NCBI GenBank assembly: GCA_048527645.1
Contig: DBGFNI010000177.1
Coordinates: 1-5,804, forward strand
Direction: 5' to 3'
Source of the DNA: HGM12669 sp048527645
GTDB taxonomy: Bacteria > Bacillota > Clostridia > Oscillospirales > CAG-272
Length of the DNA: 5,804 bases
Position 1 is the stretch's first letter; each line of letters starts with the position of its first letter. Below, in pieces: positions 1-5,783 of the stretch. The position numbers were made by a program, and so were the translations under genes. The notes below the pieces were generated by a model. It ran no database searches and was not told the DNA's origin. It worked only from the letters and a program-made list of their open reading frames with translations.

Positions 1-258
1 GATGAAAAGCTGTTTGCCAAGACCATGGCAAACGTGCGGGAGGTGAAGAGCCGCGGCGCGCATGTGACGGTTATCTGTTCTGAAAATTTGGAGCCGGAAG
101 CGGCGGATGAGGTGATCCGGATTCCCGCGTTGGATCCGATTATTGCGCCGATCCCGGCGGTTGTGGCGGGACAAATAATCGCGCTGGAAAGCGCGGTGCT
201 GCTCGGCCGCGATGTGGACAAGCCCCGCAACCTTGCCAAATCTGTCACGGTTGAATAA
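1..258 (+). CDS. glmS: Glutamine--fructose-6-phosphate aminotransferase (isomerizing), C-terminal part
   Basis: This is the 3' end of an open frame that enters from the left edge; 85 codons are visible before the TAA at 256-258. GlmS converts fructose-6-phosphate and glutamine to glucosamine-6-phosphate in the cytoplasm, the first committed step toward UDP-GlcNAc and peptidoglycan. The visible part is the end of the second SIS (sugar isomerase) domain. It ends in the family's hallmark C-terminal tail, DVDKPRNLAKSVTVE, nearly identical to the E. coli GlmS tail that closes over the sugar site. The preceding APIPAVVAGQIIA stretch fits the last helices of the SIS fold. The glutaminase domain and any upstream glmS ribozyme would lie outside the window. 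A hairpin terminator follows 14 nt after the stop, so glmS is the last gene of its unit. The identification is secure because that tail is diagnostic. Confidence 0.96.
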   Translation, partial: DEKLFAKTMANVREVKSRGAHVTVICSENLEPEAADEVIRIPALDPIIAPIPAVVAGQIIALESAVLLGRDVDKPRNLAKSVTVE

Positions 259-272
259 AAAAACTGTTGCCC

Positions 273-304
273 AAAGCCGGCGGAGTGATCTCTGCCGGCT
301 TTTT
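273..304 (+). terminator. Intrinsic terminator of glmS
   Basis: The arms 273-285 and 290-302 pair over 13 bp, with one G-U pair (282/293), around a TGAT loop at 286-289. The core is AAAGCCGGC pairing with GCCGGCTTT. A run of five T residues (300-304) ends the structure. It lies 14 nt after the glmS stop and is a textbook Rho-independent terminator. Confidence 0.92.
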
Positions 305-384
305 GCCATACATTTTTGGAATGTGGATCGGTCGGGGAGAAGTATCTGCCGTTGCAGGAGGCGCCAAGAATATATCTTCGGCTA

Positions 385-413
385 TTGCATCTGATATACG
401 ATTGTGGTATACT
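385..413 (+). promoter_or_regulatory. Extended -10 promoter for the MBL-fold gene
   Basis: TTGCAT at 385-390 and TATACT at 408-413 are separated by 17 nt. The TG at 405-406 sits one base before the -10 box, giving an extended -10 element (TGGTATACT). Transcription would begin near 420, leaving a leader of about 59 nt before the ATG at 479. This fits a housekeeping sigma-A promoter. The reading TGCATC, 16 nt, TATACTA also partly resembles a forespore sigma-G promoter, so the sigma factor is not settled by sequence alone. The rest of 305-384 shows no other recognisable element. Confidence 0.75.
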
Positions 414-466
414 ATCTGAAGAAACCTTGATTTTACCAAGCTTTGACGGCTGAAATAAGTACAATC

Positions 467-474
467 GGAGAAAG
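467..474 (+). promoter_or_regulatory. Ribosome binding site fixing the MBL-fold gene start
   Basis: GGAG at 467-470, within GGAGAAAG, lies 8 nt before the ATG at 479. The alternative in-frame TTG at 443 has no Shine-Dalgarno sequence, so the ATG at 479 is preferred. Confidence 0.8.
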
Positions 475-478
475 TGAA

Positions 479-1360
479 ATGGATAAACTGCATTTTTTGA
501 GCGCCTGGTGGTGCGAGATCAATCTTTTGGAGAGTGACGGTCATTTTGCGCTGGTGGATACCGGAAGAGCGGGTGACTTTTCCCGCATCGCGGCATATCT
601 GAAGTTGCTGGGTGTGAAGGAGTTGGATTTTATTCTGGTTTCTCATTTTCACAATGACCATTTCGGCAGCGTGTGCGCGCTGCTTGACGCGTTCCCGACC
701 GGGAAGGTGTATGTCAAGCCGTACAGCAATGTGGAGAACGTCAGCGACGGCGGCGGGCAGATGAGCGATGAACAGCGCGGCCGCGTGCAAGAGGAATATC
801 TTGCTTTTTTGGCGCATATCCGGCAGAAGAGCGAGCTTGTGCTCATATATCCCGAGATGCCGCCGGTGATGCTGGGGTCGATGCGCTGCACCGTCTACAA
901 CGCGGATAACATTCTGCGCAAGCTCTATGAGGATCCTGAAAGCGAATATCGGCAACAGTACATCTTCAATGAAAACAATAACAGCGCGATCGTGTATCTG
1001 GAAAGTGCAAACGGCGCATCTGCGCTACTTCCCGGTGATTGCTACGATGAGCCGCTGTCCTATCTGCCCGGCAGATTTGTGATTGCGCGCACGGCACAAA
1101 ATATCGGAAAAAAGGTGGATGTGTACAAGCTCGCACACCATGGCTGCGGAGAATTCACCTCGCTTCAAACCGCGGAAATTCTGCGGCCGGATTATGTGCT
1201 GTCTACGGGAGAAGAAAAGGCGCTCTTTGCATCGCAAAACTACAAAAATCTTGTTGCGGCAAACCCTGCGGTACAGTGCATGGTGACGCAAAACGGATAC
1301 CGCGTGTTTACCATGGCGGGTGCGGGGCGCGTCACCTACGAAACGATACCGGAGACGTAA
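479..1360 (+). CDS. ComEC-type MBL-fold metallohydrolase, stand-alone
   Basis: This 293-residue protein has the metallo-beta-lactamase fold signature in the form seen in the ComEC/Rec2 C-terminal hydrolase domain and its stand-alone relatives. An early VDTG (residues 26-29) precedes the metal-binding HFHNDH (56-61). NNNSAIVYL (166-174) and LLPGD (183-187, Asp187 the likely bridging ligand) follow, then KLAHHGCGEF (217-226) with the paired histidines. All metal ligands of this subgroup appear present, so an active, probably Zn- or Mn-dependent hydrolase is expected. The substrate cannot be told; relatives act on nucleic acids, phosphodiesters or other small molecules. There is no signal peptide and no membrane segment, so it is likely cytoplasmic. 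It has its own promoter and terminator and is therefore monocistronic. Residues about 84-118 form an insertion after the first motif (SDGGGQMSDEQRGR region) rich in charged residues. The start is set by a good ribosome binding site. Confidence 0.9.
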   Translation: MDKLHFLSAWWCEINLLESDGHFALVDTGRAGDFSRIAAYLKLLGVKELDFILVSHFHNDHFGSVCALLDAFPTGKVYVKPYSNVENVSDGGGQMSDEQRGRVQEEYLAFLAHIRQKSELVLIYPEMPPVMLGSMRCTVYNADNILRKLYEDPESEYRQQYIFNENNNSAIVYLESANGASALLPGDCYDEPLSYLPGRFVIARTAQNIGKKVDVYKLAHHGCGEFTSLQTAEILRPDYVLSTGEEKALFASQNYKNLVAANPAVQCMVTQNGYRVFTMAGAGRVTYETIPET

Positions 1361-1392
1361 TGACCCCGCAGCCACTGTAAATAAACAATAAA

Positions 1393-1435
1393 AACAAGCA
1401 TCCGCAGATTGCAATCATGCGGATGATTGTTTTTT
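1393..1435. terminator. Bidirectional terminator between convergent genes
   Basis: The 8-bp stem CATCCGCA (1399-1406) and TGCGGATG (1418-1425) is extended, after one mismatch, by AACAA (1393-1397) pairing with TTGTT (1427-1431). T residues 1430-1435 follow on the plus strand. On the minus strand the A-rich stretch 1390-1396 reads as a T-rich tail. It therefore can serve the MBL-fold gene from the left and the phosphopantetheinyl transferase gene from the right. The loop contains the self-complementary GATTGCAATC. The minus-strand stop codon (1434-1436) abuts the hairpin. Confidence 0.88.
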
Positions 1436-2093
1436 ATGCGGGGGTGGGAGTTATGCTGCTTATTTCTTCTTTTTGAACGCATAGGCAAGCCTGATAGCCG
1501 CCCAGATAAAAAGAGTGGGGCGCGCCGAGCAAAAAGGTGATATCTGCGGTTTGCGGTGCGCGGATGCCGGTGCCGATGCATTTGAAATAGGCTTCCTTGG
1601 CGCACCAGATTTCAAAAAAGCGCTGCAAAACCGCTTGGTCATCACAGAGATAGTCCTCCTCTGTGGGCTGCTTGCCGAACAGATAGCGCAGCTCCTGCTC
1701 CGTGCAGATCCTTTTTGCCGTTTTCAACCTGACGGGGCGCACCTTTTCAACATCAACGCCGACGGGATCGTCGGATACGGCACAGAGCACCATATCGCCG
1801 GAATGACTGATGTTAAACTGCACCCGCAGCGCCTGTGCGAAGGGCTTGCCGTATTCATTCTTTTGGAAAACGATGTCCTCTTTTCGCACGCCGCACCGGC
1901 GCGCAATTTCTTCTCTTGCCAGCATATCGCCCGCCACAGCACATTTTTTCGCCTGCTCGCTGCGCAAGCGTATGACGACCGCTTGCTTTTCTTTGTCTGC
2001 CTGCGCAAAAGCCGTTTGATAGGTTTGCCCGTCCATATGTCGGATATCATACGCGCACAGGCGCGTCCCGTCTGATAACTCACGAATCAGCAT
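1434..2093 (-). CDS. Sfp-type 4'-phosphopantetheinyl transferase
   Basis: This 219-residue protein is close to the usual length of the Sfp family (about 225). The enzyme moves the 4'-phosphopantetheine arm of coenzyme A onto a serine of an acyl or peptidyl carrier protein, turning apo into holo form in the cytoplasm. Family motifs occur in order: NEYGKP (residues 79-84), FNISHSGD (93-100), GVDVEK (112-117) with Mg-binding Asp114 and Glu116, and WCAKEAYFK (163-171) with Glu167 and Lys171, matching the Sfp pattern WxxKExxxK. It is thus predicted to be active. The start overlaps the end of the upstream DUF2079 gene by 14 nt, and no good ribosome binding site precedes it (only weak AAAG), so translation is probably coupled. 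The carrier protein it serves is not in the window. It could be the cell's general transferase for fatty acid ACP, or be dedicated to a secondary pathway; the sequence does not decide. The stop lies against the terminator. Confidence 0.94.
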   Translation of the reverse strand: MLIRELSDGTRLCAYDIRHMDGQTYQTAFAQADKEKQAVVIRLRSEQAKKCAVAGDMLAREEIARRCGVRKEDIVFQKNEYGKPFAQALRVQFNISHSGDMVLCAVSDDPVGVDVEKVRPVRLKTAKRICTEQELRYLFGKQPTEEDYLCDDQAVLQRFFEIWCAKEAYFKCIGTGIRAPQTADITFLLGAPHSFYLGGYQACLCVQKEEISSITPTPA

Positions 2094-3810
2094 CGGGATG
2101 CTTTAATATGGCGAGCAGCTCGCCGTCGTTATAGATCTCCTGATAGCCCATGTCGCTGTAAATGCGGTAATAGTCCACCGCCAGCGGCTCGTACAGCGAA
2201 ATCACCGCGTAGTCCGTTTCTGCCTTGGTGTTGATCATGCAATACAGCTCCATGCGGTTGGAAAGATGGGGCAGCATAAAACGGGTGGCGCACACAGAGG
2301 CGTCATCCTCGATCAGCTCCAGCGCCTCGTTGTAGGTGGTGAGCCGCTCCTGATCGTTTCGGTATGTGCGGACATAGCCCTGACAGCCCTTGGCGATGTG
2401 CGCGCCGAAGAGCAGAACGGAGGCGGTCACCGCGGAGAGAATCCATTGCTTTTGCTTTTCCCGTTCAATTTCGGAGAGATTGAGTATGGACGCGTAAAGC
2501 AGAAACGCCGCGCTGCCGAATACATACTGGAATCCGATGTTGTACTGATATTCCCAATCCGGCATGAGATTGATCACCAGCATCGGCGCGAGCATCAGAA
2601 AGCGCGGCAGCTTTTTGGTGACCAGGGGGAGGAAGCACAGCGGGGCAAGCATGAGAACGATGAACTCGATTTTCTTTGCTGTAAACGCGTTTGCAAGCAC
2701 CAGACCGGGATTGCGCAGCAGTGTGGTAATCATGGAAAAGAGGGAATCGTTTTGCATGTAGTCGGCAAAGCGGCTGGTCATGGAGCCGTCTCCGTAGGTG
2801 TTGAGCAAATACATCGCCAGAACAAAATAGGCAACGGAGGACGCCAGCAGAATCAGCCCCTTTTTCCACTGCTTGTCTTGAAGCAAAATATACAGTGCGA
2901 AAATTGCAATATAGAGCGCCGCGTCCTCTTTCACCATCAAGACCAAAAAGGCGCACAGATACATCGGGATATTCTTTTTGCTTTCGTAAAAGTAAAAGAC
3001 GAACAGCAGAAGCGGCAACAAAAAGCAGTTTTCATGAATATCGTACAGCGTCCCACCGCTCAATGCGGGCAAAAACGCGGTCACGCCGCAGAGCAGCACG
3101 GTGGCGATGCGGGAAAAGCCCTTGCGGCGGCACAGCAGATAAACGGGAATGATGCTGACGGAGACGATCAGTGCCTGCGCGACATTCAGCGTCGGGGCAT
3201 AGGGAAAGAGCATATACAGCGGCAGAATCAGATAGTATATGGGAGAAATATGCACGGCGAAATGTGAGAGCAGGCCGTTGTTGCGCTCACAGGTGGTCAT
3301 CGGCAGAAGGGTCTCTTTCATATAGTAGAACATCTGCGCGAAGATGCCGAAATCAAAGGTGGGGGTGCTGTAGGTAATATAGCGCATAACGCCGACTGCG
3401 GCAACAAAGGCGAAAATGCCGAAAATGAGTATGCCGACCAATACGGCGGCGGTGCGCTTGCCGATGTCCCGCACGCTTGGCACTACGCCGCGCCACAGCG
3501 CGTAGCGGATGCAGACCACGCAAATCAGAATACAGGCAAGCGAGGTGAAGACCTGCGCGCAGTGGAAGGCGCAGAGAACGGAAAAGGCACAGGCGCTGAG
3601 CGTCATGAGCAGCGTATCCCATGCGGAATTTTTGGTGAAACGGTACAGCACGGTCATCGTCAGAAAGGCCAGCGCAACGCCGATCAGCAACAAATATATG
3701 GGTACGTAATGAAAATTGTTTTTACTCAGATGTGCGTTGGGAGAAATCAGCAGCAGAGCTGTGCAGACTGACAGCCAGGAGCCGATGCCCCGTTCAAAAT
3801 ATTTTCTCAT
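2080..3810 (-). CDS. DUF2079 polytopic membrane protein, GT-C glycosyltransferase-like
   Basis: This 576-residue protein has roughly a dozen hydrophobic segments across residues 10-470 and a soluble C-terminal domain from about 475 to the end. Motifs typical of DUF2079 proteins are visible: TFDFGIFAQ (151-159), HFAVHISPIYYLILPLY (183-199), YDIHENCF (256-263) and VKEDA (293-297). The family resembles GT-C glycosyltransferases, which use lipid-phosphate sugars at the outer membrane face and need an acidic residue in the first large outer loop; Asp153 in FDFG is the obvious candidate. That role is inferred and not demonstrated for this family. The ATG at 3808-3810 has GGAG at 3819-3822 (minus strand), 8 nt upstream, which supports the start. 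It is the first gene of a minus-strand pair with the phosphopantetheinyl transferase; its TGA (2082-2080) lies inside that gene. A promoter with an extended -10 box lies about 80 nt upstream. Confidence 0.88.
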   Translation of the reverse strand: MRKYFERGIGSWLSVCTALLLISPNAHLSKNNFHYVPIYLLLIGVALAFLTMTVLYRFTKNSAWDTLLMTLSACAFSVLCAFHCAQVFTSLACILICVVCIRYALWRGVVPSVRDIGKRTAAVLVGILIFGIFAFVAAVGVMRYITYSTPTFDFGIFAQMFYYMKETLLPMTTCERNNGLLSHFAVHISPIYYLILPLYMLFPYAPTLNVAQALIVSVSIIPVYLLCRRKGFSRIATVLLCGVTAFLPALSGGTLYDIHENCFLLPLLLFVFYFYESKKNIPMYLCAFLVLMVKEDAALYIAIFALYILLQDKQWKKGLILLASSVAYFVLAMYLLNTYGDGSMTSRFADYMQNDSLFSMITTLLRNPGLVLANAFTAKKIEFIVLMLAPLCFLPLVTKKLPRFLMLAPMLVINLMPDWEYQYNIGFQYVFGSAAFLLYASILNLSEIEREKQKQWILSAVTASVLLFGAHIAKGCQGYVRTYRNDQERLTTYNEALELIEDDASVCATRFMLPHLSNRMELYCMINTKAETDYAVISLYEPLAVDYYRIYSDMGYQEIYNDGELLAILKHPDADS

Positions 3811-3849
3811 TTTACGGTCTCCAATTGTTGATATGACAAGTTTATATCG

Positions 3850-3878
3850 CGAAAAACCGACAAATAACGGTTGTTTCG
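3850..3878 (-). other. Hairpin in the DUF2079 mRNA leader
   Basis: CGAAAAACCG (3850-3859) pairs with CGGTTGTTTCG (3868-3878) through 10 base pairs with one bulged base (3873) and an 8-nt loop. It lies just inside the predicted 5' end of the minus-strand transcript, which would start near 3884. There is no T run after it in the minus direction, so it is not an intrinsic terminator. A role in mRNA stability or as a protein-binding site is possible but unproven. Confidence 0.5.
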
Positions 3879-3890
3879 GATCACTTTTTC

Positions 3891-3899
3891 AGTATAGCA
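3891..3899 (-). promoter_or_regulatory. Extended -10 promoter for the DUF2079 gene
   Basis: The minus strand reads TGCTATACT across 3899-3891: a TATACT box with TG one base upstream. The -35 region is poor; TTCACA (3922-3917) is 20 nt away and CACATT (3920-3915) is 18 nt away. The extended -10 probably carries recognition. The leader would be about 74 nt. Confidence 0.6.
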
Positions 3900-3932
3900 C
3901 CGAAATATGTACATAATGTGAACAAACGGAGT

Positions 3933-3959
3933 CTTGCATACAGAACCGAAGCTTGCATA
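3933..3959. repeat. Direct repeat of CTTGCATA in the divergent control region
   Basis: CTTGCATA occurs at 3933-3940 and again at 3952-3959, with starts 19 bp apart, so about two helical turns. The second copy holds the -35 element of the plus-strand promoter. Such spacing would suit a dimeric regulator on one face of the helix, or the first copy may be a relic of promoter duplication. Confidence 0.55.
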
Positions 3960-3983
3960 ACATCCGATTATTGTCCGTATACT
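3953..3983 (+). promoter_or_regulatory. Promoter of the ytvI-M50 operon
   Basis: TATACT at 3978-3983 is preceded by TTGCAT at 3953-3958, a 19-nt gap that is long for sigma-A. Read instead as TGCATA (3954-3959), 18 nt, TATACTC, it is near the forespore sigma-G pattern (TGMATA, 17-18 nt, CATACTA). Transcription would start near 3990, leaving about 59 nt before the ATG at 4049. B. subtilis ytvI is a sporulation gene, so a developmental sigma factor is plausible, but the sequence does not settle which. Confidence 0.55.
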
Positions 3984-3995
3984 CAATTAGAGCAG

Positions 3996-4009
3996 ACGGA
4001 TAACGGATA
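3996..4009 (+). repeat. Tandem ACGGATA repeat in the ytvI leader
   Basis: Two perfect adjacent copies of ACGGATA (3996-4002 and 4003-4009) are followed by a degenerate GCGGTA and by ACGGATG at 4021-4027. All lie in the predicted untranslated leader, between the likely transcription start and the ATG at 4049. This could be a small binding array or chance; the copies are short. Confidence 0.45.
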
Positions 4010-4048
4010 GCGGTAAAAAAACGGATGAAAATGCGGGGGAAAACGGAA

Positions 4049-5170
4049 ATGGACAGGCAGGAAAAAGGATACGGGCTGTATTTTGCGCGGCTGACATATT
4101 TGCTGCTGGCGATTGCCGGCGCGGTTCTGTTTTTCCGGTTTTTATACCGTCCCGTGCTGCCGTTTTTGACTGCTTGGCTGATCGCGGCTGTGTTGCAGAC
4201 GCCGGTGCGCCGCATCGTGGAAAAAACCGGCTGGAAGCGCAAGCCGGTTTGTATCATTCTGGTTGTCCTGTTTTCGGGCATGCTGGTTGCGCTCTTGTAT
4301 TCTCTGCTAAACAGCCTGATCTTTCGCGCGCGCGCACTGCTGGTATTTTTGGGGGAGAACATGGATAAGATTACCGCCTTCTTTTCCGATTGGTCGCAAA
4401 AGTTGAAATCGCTGTTGCAGTCACTGCCGTTTTTGCGAGAGGGCGGAGAGGGGAGCGTTGCGGCAGAGGTGCTTGCGGCAATGGATGATTTTTTCGGTGA
4501 CATGCTCGGGGAGTTCACACAGGTGCTCTCGGCAAAAATTCCGGCTTGGATCGGCGGGCTGGCGGCGCGCATCCCCTCGGTTTTGCTGTTTTTGGTGATG
4601 ACGCTTCTCGCGGCGGTGTATATCAGCTGCGATTATGAAAAGCTGGCGCGCTTTTGCAGAGAGCACCTGCCGCGAAGAATTTCCGGATTCTTTACGCGTC
4701 TGAGCCGGCACGGCACACGAACGGTGAAGCAATATCTGCGTGCCTATGTGCTGCTGATGGCGATCACCTTTTTCCTATTGCTAACCGGGTTTCTGATCTT
4801 GGGTGTGTCGTATCCCGCGGGGCTTGCGCTGCTGGTTGCTCTGGTGGATGTTTTGCCGGTGTTGGGGGTGGGGACGGTGCTCATTCCCTGGGCACTGATC
4901 AGCTTTTGCACCGGAAATCTGTTTTGGGGGATCGGCTTGACGGTTCTGTATATCGTCGTTGTTGTGCTGCGACAGATTTTGGAGCCGCGGATTGTCGGCG
5001 CGTCAATCGGGCTGCACCCCTTGCTGACACTGTTCTCCATGTATGTGGGGATGAAGCTGTTTGGGATCGGGGGACTTGTGCTGTTTCCGATCGGATTCAC
5101 GGTGGTTAAGGGATTAATCGGCGAAACGGCAAGGGAGGATGAGAAAACGCATGGGAAGACTGCCCGGTAA
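4049..5170 (+). CDS. ytvI: AI-2E family membrane protein, YtvI-like (sporulation)
   Basis: This is a 373-residue integral membrane protein of the AI-2E/PerM (YtvI) family, close to the roughly 370 residues of B. subtilis YtvI. Hydrophobic segments lie near residues 14-31, 35-50, 66-90, 176-193, 231-252, 256-286, 290-308 and 325-350. A soluble, partly amphipathic stretch (92-170) lies between the third and fourth. Conserved family motifs are VDVLPVLGVGTVLIPW (266-281) and RQILEPRIVGASIGLHPL (308-325). Members are proposed transporters or exporters; YtvI itself is a sporulation membrane protein of unclear substrate. ATG codons at 4025 and 4031 are in frame, but GGGGGA at 4035-4040 lies 8 nt before the ATG at 4049, which is preferred; the longer form would have 381 residues. 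The C-terminal tail is short and charged. The end overlaps the M50 gene by 20 nt, so the two are one operon. Subfamily YtvI is likely but not certain. Confidence 0.88.
   Translation: MDRQEKGYGLYFARLTYLLLAIAGAVLFFRFLYRPVLPFLTAWLIAAVLQTPVRRIVEKTGWKRKPVCIILVVLFSGMLVALLYSLLNSLIFRARALLVFLGENMDKITAFFSDWSQKLKSLLQSLPFLREGGEGSVAAEVLAAMDDFFGDMLGEFTQVLSAKIPAWIGGLAARIPSVLLFLVMTLLAAVYISCDYEKLARFCREHLPRRISGFFTRLSRHGTRTVKQYLRAYVLLMAITFFLLLTGFLILGVSYPAGLALLVALVDVLPVLGVGTVLIPWALISFCTGNLFWGIGLTVLYIVVVVLRQILEPRIVGASIGLHPLLTLFSMYVGMKLFGIGGLVLFPIGFTVVKGLIGETAREDEKTHGKTAR
5131..5138 (+). promoter_or_regulatory. Shine-Dalgarno with ambiguous spacing before the M50 gene
   Basis: AAGGGAGG at 5131-5138 lies inside the end of ytvI. 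It directly abuts the in-frame ATG at 5139 (no spacer, unfavourable) and is 12 nt before the ATG at 5151 (long but usable). The ATG at 5151 is therefore preferred. Confidence 0.6.
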
Positions 5171-5783
5171 AATTGCTTTGACGCGTCGGGTGGAAACGGA
5201 TGTGTGCTCGGTTGCGGTGTGGACGGCGGTTGCATTTTGCAGCCGCGGGAGGCTGCTTGTCTGCATGCTGCTTTCCGTTTTGGTTCATGAGCTGGGGCAT
5301 TTGCTCTGCCTGTATAAATGGAAGATACCGTGGAAAAAATGCACGGTGAGTGTGTTCGGGGCGGATCTGGTCACGCAGGGGCTGTTATCATACCGCAGGG
5401 AAGGGATCATGCTGTTTTGCGGTAGCGCGGTGAACCTGCTTTGCGCCCTGGCGCTGCTGCCGGTCTACTGTCTGACCGGCCGGGGCGGCATGCTGCTTTG
5501 CACGATGCTTCTTTATGCGGGGTTTAATCTGTTGCCGCTGCACACACTGGACGGCGGCAGACTGCTGTACATTCTGCTGGCGCGAAACGCAGAAGAAGCA
5601 ACGGCGTGGCGTGTCACACGCTTTTTTTCTGTCGGGGTGACGTGCATTTTGTGGTGTATCGGCGCTGCAATGTTCTTTCGCTCATCAATGCTGTCAAGCG
5701 GTTTTTCCGCGGCGAGCAGCCTGTTTTTTCTGTCTTTGTTTTTCATCGCTGCCTTGAGCAAAAATGAGAATAAGGGAGCATGA
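5151..5783 (+). CDS. M50 (site-2 type) intramembrane metalloprotease, SpoIVFB-like
   Basis: This 210-residue membrane protein carries the complete zinc site of M50 proteases: HELGH (residues 46-50) and, after other membrane segments, NLLPLHTLDGGR (126-137), in which Asp134 is the third metal ligand. GSAVN (91-95) matches the conserved glycine-asparagine element between them. Such enzymes cut transmembrane segments of regulators or precursors; SpoIVFB processes pro-sigma-K in the mother cell. Further hydrophobic segments lie near 35-54, 86-107, 113-130, 159-176 and 186-202. It is shorter than B. subtilis SpoIVFB (about 290 residues), ending soon after the last membrane segment, so the C-terminal CBS domain is missing. 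Eleven cysteines in 210 residues is unusually many. The start overlaps ytvI by 20 nt; an in-frame ATG at 5139 would add four residues. The TGA overlaps the next gene by ATGA. The protease family is certain; the SpoIVFB function is inferred. Confidence 0.9.
   Translation: MGRLPGKIALTRRVETDVCSVAVWTAVAFCSRGRLLVCMLLSVLVHELGHLLCLYKWKIPWKKCTVSVFGADLVTQGLLSYRREGIMLFCGSAVNLLCALALLPVYCLTGRGGMLLCTMLLYAGFNLLPLHTLDGGRLLYILLARNAEEATAWRVTRFFSVGVTCILWCIGAAMFFRSSMLSSGFSAASSLFFLSLFFIAALSKNENKGA

Noticed and set aside
443..478. An N-terminal extension of the MBL-fold protein from TTG at 443
   Set aside because: No ribosome binding site precedes the TTG, while GGAG is well spaced before the ATG at 479.
245..955. 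A 236-codon open frame on the minus strand
   Set aside because: It runs antisense to the MBL-fold gene and through the glmS terminator. The sense frame has full family motifs, and the antisense translation shows no recognisable domain.
1515..2075. A 186-codon open frame on the plus strand
   Set aside because: It is antisense to the phosphopantetheinyl transferase gene, whose catalytic motifs are complete in the minus-strand frame.
2266..3267. A 333-codon open frame on the plus strand
   Set aside because: It is antisense to the DUF2079 gene. Its translation is rich in Gln, His, Arg and Gly, as expected from reading a hydrophobic membrane protein gene backwards, and it has no plausible start signal.
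3850..3878. The leader hairpin as an intrinsic terminator or attenuator
   Set aside because: In the minus direction no T run follows the stem, and no leader peptide or alternative pairing was evident.
3889..4572. A 227-codon open frame on the minus strand
   Set aside because: It is antisense to ytvI and crosses both divergent promoters. The Ser/Arg-rich translation has no family resemblance.
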